The translations under genes and the position numbers were made by a program. The notes under the pieces were generated by a model. It was not told the origin of the DNA, did not search any database, and saw only the letters and a program-made list of their open reading frames with translations. A stretch of 64,000 nt of DNA, from assembly GCF_003261055.1 (NCBI RefSeq), contig NZ_CP030073.1:1178001-1242000 (forward strand). Reading direction: 5' to 3'. Numbering within the stretch: position 1 is the first letter of the stretch; each line of letters starts with the position of its first letter. The DNA is from Streptomyces cadmiisoli. GTDB lineage: Bacteria > Actinomycetota > Actinomycetes > Streptomycetales > Streptomycetaceae. Below are positions 41,361 through 49,752 of the stretch, piece by piece.

Positions 41361-42344
41361 ATGCCCATATCGCGCAGCATCGAACCCCGGTTCCGACCGC
41401 GTCGTGCCTACGTGATGGCGGCGGCAGTCACCGGAGCACTGCTCACCGCGGCCCCGGCCGCCGCCGACGGCACCCCCACCGCCCCCGACGGCGGCGGCGC
41501 CGCGAACGGCAAGCCCACCGTCGTACTGGTGCACGGCGCGTTCGCCGACTCCTCCAGCTGGAACGGCGTGGTGGAGCGTCTGCAACGGGACGGGTTCAAC
41601 GTGATCGCTCCCGCCAACCCGCTGCGCGGACTGGCGAGCGACTCCGCCTACACGGCCAGCGTCCTCAAGAGCATCAAGGGCCCGATCGTGCTGGTCGGCC
41701 ACTCCTACGGCGGCGCGGTGATCAGCAGCGCCGCGGCCGGCAATCCCCAGGTGAAGTCGCTGGTCTACATATCCGCGTTCATGCCGGACAAGGGCGAAAC
41801 CCTGGGCCAGCTCGCGGCCAAGCTGCCCGGCAGTGAACTCAACAGCGCCCTGAAGCCCACGCCGTTCCAGAGCGGTGACGGCACCAAGGGCACGGACCTC
41901 TACATCCAGGCCGCCAAGTTCCGCGACGTGTTCGCCGCCGATCTGCCCGCCCGGATGACGAAGCAGATGGCCGCGACCCAGCGCCCCATCAGCGCCGCGG
42001 CCTTCATGGACAAGGCCTCCGCCGCCGCCTGGCGGACCATCCCGTCCTGGGCACTGGTCGCGCGCCACGACAAGTCGATCGCCCCCGCCCTGGAGCGGTT
42101 CGAGGCCAAGCGGGCCGGCTCGCACACGATCGAGATCGACTCCTCCCACGTCGCGATGCTCTCGCACCCCGACGTGGTCACGAACATGATCCGCGCCGCG
42201 GCCGGGCAGAAGGAGCCGACTCTCGCCTCGACCGGTTCGAAGACTCTGGCCCTGGCGGTCACCGGTGGCATCGCGGGAGTGTCCGTGATCGCCGGGGCGC
42301 TGACCATGATGGCCGCACGCAGGCGGCGCAGGACCGCGTCCTGA
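41361..42344 (+). CDS. cell-wall-anchored alpha/beta hydrolase (LAxTG)
   Basis: A 327-residue exported alpha/beta hydrolase. The N-terminus carries a long basic stretch and a signal peptide ending near APAAADG. The catalytic domain shows LVHGAFADSSSWNGVV, the elbow VGHSYGGAVI and the His in DSSHVAMLSHPDVV. The C-terminus is a sorting signal: LASTG (288-292), a hydrophobic span (about 297-320) and the tail RRRRR. LAxTG is the motif of class E sortases in Streptomyces. The catalytic domain closely resembles the secreted enzyme at 15910-16746, making the two a soluble/anchored paralogue pair. Confidence 0.88.
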   Translation: MPISRSIEPRFRPRRAYVMAAAVTGALLTAAPAAADGTPTAPDGGGAANGKPTVVLVHGAFADSSSWNGVVERLQRDGFNVIAPANPLRGLASDSAYTASVLKSIKGPIVLVGHSYGGAVISSAAAGNPQVKSLVYISAFMPDKGETLGQLAAKLPGSELNSALKPTPFQSGDGTKGTDLYIQAAKFRDVFAADLPARMTKQMAATQRPISAAAFMDKASAAAWRTIPSWALVARHDKSIAPALERFEAKRAGSHTIEIDSSHVAMLSHPDVVTNMIRAAAGQKEPTLASTGSKTLALAVTGGIAGVSVIAGALTMMAARRRRRTAS

Positions 42345-42380
42345 CGAAGCAGTCACGCCGCCGTGTTCCCGGCTGCCGGG

Positions 42381-42824
42381 TCAGCGGCCGGGAAGGCGTT
42401 CGGTGATCTCCTGGAGGACCCAGCCGTTGCCGTCGGGGTCGCTGAACGCGGCGAACGAGCAGTAGCTGCGGCGTTCGGGGTCCGGACCCGCGACCCGGTT
42501 GCCGGTACCGGCGCGATGGAAGACACCGTCGGCGTCGTGGAAGACCTCGCCGACGTCCGCTCCCCGCTCGATGAGCTCGGCACGGGCCGCTTCGACGTCC
42601 GAGACGATCAGGTGCAGTCCCTGTGCTGATCCGGGCTCGGCGCCGCTGACCCCGGCGCCGAAGATCACCGAGCAGGGAGACCCGGGCGGGGTGAACTGCA
42701 CCACGCGGAAGTCGTCCCCGGAGGGGAAGTCGGCGTCCTCGCGCCATCCCAGGCCTTTGTAGAAGGCCTTCGCCCGGTCCACGTCCGCGACCGGGATCAC
42801 CACGACCTCAAGCCTCGTATCCAT
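42381..42824 (-). CDS. VOC (glyoxalase/bleomycin-resistance) family protein
   Basis: A 147-residue vicinal-oxygen-chelate protein. The start at 42824 follows AAGGAG at 9 bases. Two beta-alpha-beta-beta-beta modules are seen: the first begins LEVVVIPVADVDRAKAFYKGLGW, the second contains LHLIVSDVEAARAELIERG and ends SFAAFSDPDGNGWVLQEI. Metal-ligand Glu in the last motif is kept. The reaction is unknown; dioxygenase, isomerase or antibiotic-binding roles are all possible. It is convergent with the anchored hydrolase gene. Confidence 0.85.
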   Translation of the reverse strand: MDTRLEVVVIPVADVDRAKAFYKGLGWREDADFPSGDDFRVVQFTPPGSPCSVIFGAGVSGAEPGSAQGLHLIVSDVEAARAELIERGADVGEVFHDADGVFHRAGTGNRVAGPDPERRSYCSFAAFSDPDGNGWVLQEITERLPGR

Positions 42825-43218
42825 GAAACGGCACTCCTTCGTCTCGCCCGGGAGCGGGAACCGGAAGGGATCCGGAGCCGCAACAGGCATCGAGGGCCCG
42901 GCGGTCACCACGGCGGGGAACGCGCACCCTCGGCCGGCGCAGCCGACGCCGACGGAACCCGCGGGGTCCGGCGGCGACCGCGGCCGTCGTCCGGGACGGC
43001 CACACAAGCCATGATGAACCCATACCGGGCACGCCGCAGATGCGCCGGACGACGTCTGCCTGCCTCCGCCCGTACAGGCGGGGCCGCCTGGCAACGGGTG
43101 CGCGCTGCCGCGGCCGGCCCGCGCGGGTGTGACTCGCGGGGCGCAGTCAACGCGGGGAGGATGAGGGGTACCCGTCCTCCTCGGCCGCTGACGGGGCGGC
43201 CAGGCCGGAAGGAGTCGT
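42825..43218. other. 394-base divergent intergenic region
   Basis: It lies between the VOC gene (minus) and the peptidoglycan-binding protein gene (plus). It contains ribosome sites at both ends. No gene, operator or hairpin stands out. Confidence 0.45.
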
Positions 43219-43647
43219 ATGAGACAGCACGGACTGGTCGTCCTGGGTGCGGCGTTCTGCACGAGCGCCGCGTTGAGTGTGACGGCGCCGCAGGTCACAG
43301 CCGCCACAGCCGCCGGCCCCGCGGCAGTCACCGTCCACCCGGCAGCAGTCACCGCCGGAGCCACGGACAGCCGGGCGGAGTGCTCCTACATCTCATCGAC
43401 GTTCCGGCCCGAACTCACACACACCGAAGCCGGTGCGGCCGTCATGCAGGCCCAGTGTCTGAGCAACATGTGGGGCGGCGAGCCTCCCAAGCTCACCGTC
43501 GACGGGAGCTTCGACACCGTGATGCTGAAGAAGATCAAGTGGATCCAGGGCTGCCACGGACTCCCGACGAACGGCGTTGTGGACACCCGCACCTGGCAGG
43601 TGCTCTATCACCCCGCGCCGGACTGCTACCGCCCGTACCCGGCCTGA
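43219..43647 (+). CDS. secreted peptidoglycan-binding-domain protein
   Basis: A 142-residue exported protein; ATG follows AAGGAG at 5 bases. The signal peptide is residues 1 to about 29 (cleavage near VTAATAAG), followed by an Ala/Val-rich linker. Residues about 68-130 form a PG_binding_1-type helical repeat (AGAAVMQAQCLSNMW, LTVDGSFDTVMLKKIKWIQGCHGLPTNGVVDTRTWQVL described by its core pieces). Four cysteines may form two disulfides. It has no catalytic domain, so it is likely a small wall-binding protein. Confidence 0.82.
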   Translation: MRQHGLVVLGAAFCTSAALSVTAPQVTAATAAGPAAVTVHPAAVTAGATDSRAECSYISSTFRPELTHTEAGAAVMQAQCLSNMWGGEPPKLTVDGSFDTVMLKKIKWIQGCHGLPTNGVVDTRTWQVLYHPAPDCYRPYPA

Positions 43648-43657
43648 GGCCGGGCGG

Positions 43658-43891
43658 TCAGCACAACTGCCGCTCCATGGCACGCACCTGACGACGCAGT
43701 TCCGCCCGGGCGGCCGGCATCCGGCCGGGCCCGGACCAGTACGGGTGCCAGAGCAGCCGTACCGAGAGCGTCTGGAGGCGGCGGCGCAGCTCCGCGCCGG
43801 AGGCCGGGCGGGATACGGCCAGGGCGGTGTAGGTGCGGTACCAGTCCGCCTGGAGCCGGACGAGGTCATCGGGGAACGAGCCGTGTGCCAT
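43658..43891 (-). CDS. small hypothetical protein
   Basis: A 77-residue basic protein beginning MAHGSFPDDLVRLQADWYRTYTAL, largely helical, with many Arg and Ala and the Trp-containing stretch LLWHPYWSGPGRMP. It has no signal or membrane segment. The start is uncertain: ATG 43900 is three codons upstream and neither has a good ribosome site. AT-rich direct repeats ATCGAACA at 43904-43911 and 43916-43923 lie just upstream, in the divergent gap shared with the NmrA gene. I do not know a function. Confidence 0.6.
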   Translation of the reverse strand: MAHGSFPDDLVRLQADWYRTYTALAVSRPASGAELRRRLQTLSVRLLWHPYWSGPGRMPAARAELRRQVRAMERQLC

Positions 43892-44006
43892 GCCCGCCAT
43901 GATATCGAACAAATAATCGAACACCCGCCGACGGGCCTGACGTGTCGCGCTCCCGGCCCCCGCTTCGCGGACACAAGCCGACCGCAAGGACTTCTACGGT
44001 CGCGCC

Positions 44007-44864
44007 ATGACGCAGAAGCAGAAAGTCCTTGTCACCGGCGCCACCGGAACCGTCGGCCGCCACGTCGTCGCCGAACTCCTCGCCCGCGGCCACGAGGTCC
44101 GCGCACTCACCCGGGACGCGGCGAAGGCCGCCCTCCCGACCGGGGTCGAGGTCGTCGAGGGCGATCTGACCGAACCCGAGACGCTGGTCCCGGCCCTGCG
44201 GGGCGTCACCGGTCTCCATCTGATCACCTTCGGCGGGGCCGGCTTCACCCCGCTGGAGACCGGGGCGCGGATCCTGGAGTCGGCCCGCGCGGCCGGCGTA
44301 CGCAGGATCACCGTGCTGCACGGCGGCGGGCCGACACCGCTGGAGAACGCGGTGCGGGCCGAGACCGAGGTGGACTGGACGGTGCTGATGCCCGTCGAGT
44401 TCATGGCCAACGCTCTGGAATGGGCCGAGGGGATCGCCGCTGCCGGCGAGGTCCGCGAACCGTTCGTCTCCCGGCTCAGCGCCATGGTCCACGAGGCGGA
44501 CATCGGTGCGGTGGCCGCCGTCGCGCTCACCGAGGAGGGTCACTCGGGCCAGGAGTACGTGATCACCGGACCCCGGTCACTGACCGTGGGCGACAAGGTC
44601 GCGGCGCTCGCCGTCGCCCGCGGCCAGGACATCCGGCTCGTCGAACTGACCGAGGAGCAGGCCGTCGCGCAGTGGCGGGCGAGCGGCCTCACGGAGGATG
44701 TCATCAGCTTCCTGCTGGAGGTCTACGGCAACACGCCGGAAGTGGGACGTACGGTCGTGGACACCGTCGAGAAGGTCACCGGCCGCCCGGCCCGCACCTT
44801 CGGCCGGTGGGCGGCGGAGCACGCGGACGCCTTCGCACCCGCCTCCCGCGCGGCGACCGCATGA
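44007..44864 (+). CDS. NmrA-like NAD(P)-binding protein
   Basis: A 285-residue atypical SDR. The N-terminus has the NADP-type Rossmann motif VLVTGATGTVGRHVVAEL and ALTRDAAKA after beta-2. The middle shows GLHLITFGGAGF and VRRITVLHGGGPTPLENAV; the C-terminal half contains YVITGPRSLTVGDKVAALA, as in NmrA/QorB-like proteins. They act as quinone reductases or redox sensors. It lies upstream of VOC and SDR genes on the same strand, with gaps of 121 and 179 bases, so one transcript is possible but not certain. Confidence 0.87.
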   Translation: MTQKQKVLVTGATGTVGRHVVAELLARGHEVRALTRDAAKAALPTGVEVVEGDLTEPETLVPALRGVTGLHLITFGGAGFTPLETGARILESARAAGVRRITVLHGGGPTPLENAVRAETEVDWTVLMPVEFMANALEWAEGIAAAGEVREPFVSRLSAMVHEADIGAVAAVALTEEGHSGQEYVITGPRSLTVGDKVAALAVARGQDIRLVELTEEQAVAQWRASGLTEDVISFLLEVYGNTPEVGRTVVDTVEKVTGRPARTFGRWAAEHADAFAPASRAATA

Positions 44865-44985
44865 CACCCCCGCGGGACGGCGCCGCCCCGGCCTTCGACG
44901 GCTCCCGTCCCGCGGTCCCGCGCCCGAATCGGCCCGGCCGACAGCCTGAACCGCACCACACATGTCGAATCGCGAGGAGGTGACC

Positions 44986-45375
44986 GTGTCGCTGCGGGCG
45001 AGTGCCGTCATGCTCGGCGTCAAGGACGTGAACCGCGCCAGGAAGTTCTATGTGGACGGCCTGGGTTGTGACGTCGACCAGGAATTCCCCGGCTTCGTGC
45101 GGTGCAGTCTGGGCGAGGGTTCCTCGATGCCGGCGCTCCACGAGCGGGAAGCCGCGGCACAGGACGCCGGCGTACCCGCCGAAGGATCCGGATTCCGCGG
45201 TGTCTCGTTCCACTTCATCACCGACTCCAGGGACGAGGTGGACGAGGTCATGCGGAGCGCGCGGGCGGCCGGCGGCACGGTGGTCAAGCCCGCGGCCGCC
45301 GCCGAATGGGGCGGGTACTTCGGCTACTTCAGCGACCCGGACGGACACCTGTGGAAGGTCACCACCGCCACCTGA
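44986..45375 (+). CDS. VOC family protein
   Basis: A 129-residue glyoxalase-fold protein. GTG 44986 is chosen because GAGGAGG (44974-44980) is 5 bases upstream; ATG 44962 is the alternative. The motifs are ASAVMLGVKDVNRARKFYVDGLG and, at the end, GGYFGYFSDPDGHLWKV with the usual His and Asp. One module pair is present, so it probably dimerises. The likely role is electrophile detoxification or a dioxygenase-type reaction. It lies between the NmrA-like and SDR genes. Confidence 0.85.
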   Translation: MSLRASAVMLGVKDVNRARKFYVDGLGCDVDQEFPGFVRCSLGEGSSMPALHEREAAAQDAGVPAEGSGFRGVSFHFITDSRDEVDEVMRSARAAGGTVVKPAAAAEWGGYFGYFSDPDGHLWKVTTAT

Positions 45376-45554
45376 CCGCCGGCGGTGCGAGCGACGCCCC
45401 CGGGCGGCACGCTGCCGGCACCGCCGACTGAGGGGTGAGCATCCCCGCCCGCAGGCAAGCCGGCGCCTCGCCGCCCACACTGTGAGGAGAGGGCACGCAC
45501 CTCGACGGCCCACCGGCCCGGTAGACCGCTCACCGCAAGGGAAGAACGAGGACC

Positions 45555-46241
45555 ATGGACATCAAAGGATCGGTCGCCCTCGTCACCGGAGCCAACCGCG
45601 GCATCGGCCGTGCGTTCGCCCGCGCACTCGTCGAACACGGCGCGGCCAAGGTGTACGCGGGCGCCCGCGATCCCTCGACGGTCACGGACCAGGACCTCAC
45701 GCCGCTGCGCCTGGATGTGACGGACCCCAGGGACGTAGCCGCGGCCGCCGCGGCCGCGGACGATGTCACCGTAGTGATCAACAACGCGGGCACCGGCGGC
45801 TCCCGCACCAAGCTCATGGAGGGCTCCTTCGACGGCGCGCGCCGGGCGATGGAGGTCAACTTCTTCGGCACATGGGCCGTGTCCCGGGCGTTCGCCCCCG
45901 TCCTCGCCCGCAACGGCGGCGGCGCGCTGGTGAACATGCTGTCCGTGGCGTCCTGGGTCGGGGAGCCCCTCTTCCCCGGCTATGCCGCCTCCAAGGCGGC
46001 CCAGTGGTCCCTGACGGACTCACTGCGGCAAGCCCTCGGCGACCAGGGCACCTTGGTGATCGGTGTGCACGCCGGCTTCGTCGACACGGAGCTCAGCTCC
46101 TGGACCGACGCTCCGAAGATCAGCGCCGCCGAGGTCGCCGAGCGCACCATGCAGGCCCTGGCCGACGGTCGGCCCGAAGTCCTCGCCGACGAGGAGACCC
46201 GGCGCGTCAAGGCCGCCCTGTCGGAGCCGCTCACCGCCTGA
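45555..46241 (+). CDS. short-chain dehydrogenase/reductase
   Basis: A 228-residue SDR. The cofactor motif is VALVTGANRGIGRAFA, with YAGARDPS after beta-2 (NADP-like), INNAGTGGS, the catalytic Ser in MLSVASWVGE and Tyr-Lys in GYAASKAAQW. It ends with an Arg/Glu-rich helix and lacks the DGG ending, as in the shorter C-factor-like subgroup. The ATG has GAGGACC upstream. A strong hairpin follows the stop. The substrate is unknown. Confidence 0.88.
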   Translation: MDIKGSVALVTGANRGIGRAFARALVEHGAAKVYAGARDPSTVTDQDLTPLRLDVTDPRDVAAAAAAADDVTVVINNAGTGGSRTKLMEGSFDGARRAMEVNFFGTWAVSRAFAPVLARNGGGALVNMLSVASWVGEPLFPGYAASKAAQWSLTDSLRQALGDQGTLVIGVHAGFVDTELSSWTDAPKISAAEVAERTMQALADGRPEVLADEETRRVKAALSEPLTA

Positions 46242-46315
46242 GCCGGCGCGCAGGGCCCCGCGGGGCCGCACCCGAGGCCCCGGGTGAAGCGCACAACTGA
46301 CGATCCCGTGACAAC

Positions 46316-46347
46316 CGGCGGCCGGGCAGGCACCTGCCCGGCCGCCG
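46316..46347 (+). terminator. hairpin after SDR gene
   Basis: Perfect 15-bp arms, CGGCGGCCGGGCAGG (46316-46330) and CCTGCCCGGCCGCCG (46333-46347), separated by two bases (effective loop four to six). Confidence 0.8.
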
Positions 46348-46354
46348 CCCTGAG

Positions 46355-46453
46355 CCCGGCGCGAGGCCACACCCCTGACCCCGGCGCGAGGCCACACCCC
46401 TGACCCCGACGTGAGGCCACACTCCGTCCCCGGCGCAAGGCCACACCCCGCAC
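46355..46453 (+). repeat. four tandem 25-bp repeats
   Basis: Units at 46355-46379, 46380-46404, 46405-46429 and 46430-46453. The first two are identical (beginning CCCGGCGCGAGGCCACACC), the third and fourth degenerate. They lie between the SDR terminator and the chitinase promoter in a 479-base gap that has no other gene. Confidence 0.75.
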
Positions 46454-46600
46454 GGCCCGGCGGCACCCCCGCACGGCCCGCGATCCGCCGTGCGGGCCAC
46501 GATCCACGGGTGCGGTCCGGGGACGACGACGCGCGCCGCCACGGCGCTCCTTCAGGACCTCCACACCCCAACTCCCTTTCCTCATTTCTTACTTCACGCC

Positions 46601-46629
46601 TTGACGGTATTGGTCCATACCTCTAGGTT
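46601..46629 (+). promoter_or_regulatory. chitinase promoter with DasR-like (dre) site
   Basis: TTGACG (46601-46606), 17 bases, TAGGTT (46624-46629) forms a sigma-70-type promoter. Inside it, 46609-46624 (ATTGGTCCATACCTCT) matches 12 of 16 positions of the dre consensus ACTGGTCTAGACCACT. Its core TGGTCCATACCT resembles the 12-bp repeats of Streptomyces chitinase promoters. Confidence 0.75.
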
Positions 46630-46720
46630 CACCGGTCGACCCCACCCCCACGTGTGCGCTCGACCGTGCGCAAGGTGAACGCGGCCCGAGTGCCCCGCCC
46701 CCACGAAAGGCCGCCACTCC

Positions 46721-47830
46721 ATGGCCAGACCCCTTTCCGTGTCCGCCGCCCTCGCGGTCACCGCCATGACCCTGTCCACGGGACTGCTCACCGCTTCCCC
46801 CGCCCAGGCCGCCACCGGTGCGATCACCGGCCTCGCGGGCAAGTGCCTCGACGTCGCCGCGGCCAACTCCGCTGACGGCACGCCCGTTCAGCTCTACGAC
46901 TGCAACGGCACCGGCGCCCAGCAGTGGAACGTCGGCAGCGACGGCACCATCCGCGCCCTGGGCAAGTGCCTGGACGTCACCGGCAACTCGACCGCCGACG
47001 GGGCCAAACTCCAGCTGTGGACCTGCACCGGCGGGGCCAACCAGAGGTGGACGGTGACCGCGGCGCGCGACATCGTCAATCCGCAGGCCGACAAGTGTCT
47101 GGACGTCACCGACAACAACTCCGCCAACGGCACCCGCGTGCAGATCTGGACCTGCAGCGGCGGCGCCAACCAGAAGTGGACCGCGCCCGCGAGCGGCCCC
47201 GGCAACCCGTCCGGGTTCGTGGTGACCGAGGCGCAGTTCAACCAGATGTTCCCGGGCCGGAACTCCTTCTACACCTACAGCGGCCTCACCGCGGCGCTCA
47301 GCGCCTACCCGGGCTTCGCCAACAGCGGCAGCGACACGGTGAAGAAGCAGGAAGCGGCCGCGTTCCTCGCCAACGTCAGCCACGAGACCGGCGGCCTGGT
47401 GCACATCGTGGAGCAGAACCAGGCCAACTACCCGCACTACTGCGACTGGGGCCAACCCTACGGCTGCCCGGCCGGCCAGGCCGCCTACTACGGCCGCGGA
47501 CCGATCCAGCTCAGCTGGAACTTCAACTACAAGGCCGCGGGCGACGCACTCGGCATCGATCTGCTCAACAACCCGTGGCTGGTGCAGAACGACGCGTCAG
47601 TGGCCTGGAAGACCGGCCTGTGGTACTGGAACACCCAGTCCGGACCGGGCACGATGACCCCGCACAACGCCATGGTCAACCAGGCCGGATTCGGCCAGAC
47701 CATCCGCTCCATCAACGGCTCCCTGGAGTGCGACGGCAGGAACCCCGCACAGGTGCAGAGCCGGGTGTCCAACTACCAGCGGTTCACACAGATCCTCGGC
47801 GTCACGCCGGGCGCCAATCTGTACTGCTGA
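46721..47830 (+). CDS. GH19 chitinase with N-terminal ricin-type lectin domain
   Basis: A 369-residue secreted enzyme. The signal peptide ends at SPAQA-A (about residue 30). Residues about 32-155 are a ricin B-type carbohydrate-binding domain with three QxW-type repeats (AQQWNV, NQRWTV, NQKWTA). A short Gly/Pro/Ser linker leads to the GH19 domain from about 165, with catalytic Glu in NVSHETGG and the substrate-binding stretch YYGRGPIQLSWNFNY. GH19 enzymes cut chitin by inversion and can be antifungal. The combination with a ricin-type module instead of a chitin-binding CBM is less common. Control by DasR is likely. Confidence 0.93.
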   Translation: MARPLSVSAALAVTAMTLSTGLLTASPAQAATGAITGLAGKCLDVAAANSADGTPVQLYDCNGTGAQQWNVGSDGTIRALGKCLDVTGNSTADGAKLQLWTCTGGANQRWTVTAARDIVNPQADKCLDVTDNNSANGTRVQIWTCSGGANQKWTAPASGPGNPSGFVVTEAQFNQMFPGRNSFYTYSGLTAALSAYPGFANSGSDTVKKQEAAAFLANVSHETGGLVHIVEQNQANYPHYCDWGQPYGCPAGQAAYYGRGPIQLSWNFNYKAAGDALGIDLLNNPWLVQNDASVAWKTGLWYWNTQSGPGTMTPHNAMVNQAGFGQTIRSINGSLECDGRNPAQVQSRVSNYQRFTQILGVTPGANLYC

Positions 47831-47871
47831 GCCCGGCCCGCGCGACACCGCTCGTCCCAAGGAGCTGATAC

Positions 47872-48627
47872 ATGCTGAACCGGTCCGCCGTCGGCGTCCT
47901 GCTGAGCGCCCTGGCACTCGTCGTGGCCCTGCCGACCCCGGCGAACGCCAGTGTCCTGCCACTGCTGCCGCAGAACGCCGACGGCCTGGAACAGTCCTTC
48001 TCCCCCGCCTACGACTACGACGGTGACGGCTGCTACGCCACCGCCGCCATCGGAGCGGACGGCACCATCAACCCCGGCCTGAAGCTGGGCGGCGACGTCA
48101 ACGGCCGCTGCCACGACTACGCCCAACTCGCCAACGCCAACACCTACTCCCGCGCGAAGTGCAACAACGGCTGGTGCGCCGTGATGTACGCCAGCTACTT
48201 CGAGAAGGACCAGGCCACACTGGGGCCCGCGGCCATCGGGCACACCCACGACTGGGAACACGTGGTGGTGTGGGTCAACGACAACGAGGTCCAGTACGTG
48301 TCGGTGTCCCAGCACTCCGGCTACCAGGTGGCGGCCCGTTCGGCCGTGCGCTTCGACGGGACCCACCCGAAGATCGTCTATCACAAGGACGGCGCGTCGA
48401 CCCACTGCTTCAGGTTCGCGGGCGGCAACGACGAACCCCCCGAGAACGCGACCGGCGGCTGGTTCTTCCCGCGGCTGGTGGGGTGGAACGGCTACCCGGC
48501 CGGGTACCGCGACAAGCTCCTGAGCGCCGACTTCGGGGCGGCCACCATCAAGATCAAGGACGGCGACTTCGAGTACGCCCTCGGTCGTTCCAAGCCGGCC
48601 GGGATCCCCTTCGACCCGAACGCGTGA
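47872..48627 (+). CDS. NPP1/NLP-family secreted protein (necrosis-inducing-like)
   Basis: A 251-residue exported protein; ATG follows AAGGAG. The signal peptide ends near ANA-SVLP (about residue 26). The NLP core heptapeptide GHRHDWE appears as GHTHDWE, followed by HVVVWVNDN, with the upstream GWCAVMYASYFEKDQ region that is conserved in NPP1 proteins. The acidic and His residues that bind calcium are present. Plant-active NLPs permeabilise dicot membranes by binding sphingolipids; activity of this actinobacterial copy is unknown. It starts 41 bases after the chitinase stop and may share its transcript. Confidence 0.9.
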   Translation: MLNRSAVGVLLSALALVVALPTPANASVLPLLPQNADGLEQSFSPAYDYDGDGCYATAAIGADGTINPGLKLGGDVNGRCHDYAQLANANTYSRAKCNNGWCAVMYASYFEKDQATLGPAAIGHTHDWEHVVVWVNDNEVQYVSVSQHSGYQVAARSAVRFDGTHPKIVYHKDGASTHCFRFAGGNDEPPENATGGWFFPRLVGWNGYPAGYRDKLLSADFGAATIKIKDGDFEYALGRSKPAGIPFDPNA

Positions 48628-48632
48628 CACCG

Positions 48633-48664
48633 GGTACCCGACGTGCCCTGGCACGTCGGGTACC
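48633..48664. terminator. bidirectional terminator hairpin
   Basis: Perfect 15-bp arms GGTACCCGACGTGCC (48633-48647) and GGCACGTCGGGTACC (48650-48664). It lies between the convergent NPP1-like and amidase genes. Confidence 0.85.
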
Positions 48665-48690
48665 GCTCGCACCGGATCCCGGTCCCGAGG

Positions 48691-49752
48691 TCAGGACTCC
48701 TTCCAGACGAGCGCCGTGAGCACCGCGCTGGCGACGGTGATCGGGGCGCTCGACTGGTTCAGGAGCCGAACCCGCATGGAGCGGCCCGCGGCGAGCCGCT
48801 TGGTCAGGGGCACCACCGCGAACGTTCCGCTGGGTGTTCCGAGGACCTCGTGGATCGGATGGTCCGCCCGGTGGTCGTCGCCCTCGAACTCCGTCATACG
48901 CACCTGGACGCAGTCGCCCGCGGACAGACCGTTCAGGGCCAGGCTGATACTCCCGGTGAAGCGGGCGGGACCGCGGGCGAAGACGCTGCCCCCCGTGCCG
49001 TGGTGGCCCGACTCGTCCGCCCACTCCGACGTGAGCTCGATCGAGTCCCAGGCCCCGAGGTCGAGGGTGTAGGGCTCGGCGATCCCGAGATTGACGTACT
49101 GGGGCATGATGTCCTCCTCTTCCCACCGGCCGGCCGGCAGCGCCAGGCAGGCGGCGACGTCATGGCGGAAGTCCTTCATGTCGAAGCCGCGCGGATCGGG
49201 CTTCTGGTCCGACCACTCGAGGTGGCCGATACCGCTTTTCGCGCTCCAGCCGTGCTTGCGGCAGATCGCGGCGGTCGCCCTGACCATGGCGGCGTACTGC
49301 ACGGGCGGCCACGGGTCCTTGCCGTCGCCGCGGTTCTCGCACTCGAAGCCGTAGAAGTGCCTGTTGCCGTCGACGGAGCCGGGGCTGCCGTCGTGTTCGT
49401 GCGTCGGGGGCGGGTAGCCGCCGTACGACTCGTCGCGCACGGCCGCGAGGACGTCGGGGTCCCCGCCCCCCGCGTGGTTGGCCCGGCCGTTGCCGACCAG
49501 GTGGACGGTGCCGTCCTTGGTGATGCAGCCGGTCGCGAGCGGGCCGGGCAGGTCGCTGCGGCCGTCGAAGATGAGCCGGACGACGTCGGTGGCCGGGCCG
49601 GTGACGGTGTGATGGATCATCACACCGTTCACGGGTCCCCAATGGCCCTTGTGATTGCGGTTGTTGGTGCGCCAGCCGCCGACCTCGTGGACGGCGCAGC
49701 CCTCTGCGCGCAGCGCCGCGACGAGTTGGTCGGCGGTGAGCGGAACGGCCAT
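48691..49752 (-). CDS. N-acetylmuramoyl-L-alanine amidase (endolysin-like)
   Basis: A 353-residue Amidase_2-fold enzyme. The start at 49752 follows GGAGG with 7 bases between. Zinc ligands are expected in GVMIHHTVTG and in GIGHLEWSDQKPDPRGFD; the central YGFECENRGDGKDPW matches the family. The first about 240 residues are catalytic; the rest (from MPQYVNLGIAEPYTLDLG) is a beta-rich domain that may bind cell wall. There is no signal peptide or membrane span, as in phage endolysins that need a holin. No other phage gene is visible nearby. Confidence 0.85.
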   Translation of the reverse strand: MAVPLTADQLVAALRAEGCAVHEVGGWRTNNRNHKGHWGPVNGVMIHHTVTGPATDVVRLIFDGRSDLPGPLATGCITKDGTVHLVGNGRANHAGGGDPDVLAAVRDESYGGYPPPTHEHDGSPGSVDGNRHFYGFECENRGDGKDPWPPVQYAAMVRATAAICRKHGWSAKSGIGHLEWSDQKPDPRGFDMKDFRHDVAACLALPAGRWEEEDIMPQYVNLGIAEPYTLDLGAWDSIELTSEWADESGHHGTGGSVFARGPARFTGSISLALNGLSAGDCVQVRMTEFEGDDHRADHPIHEVLGTPSGTFAVVPLTKRLAAGRSMRVRLLNQSSAPITVASAVLTALVWKES

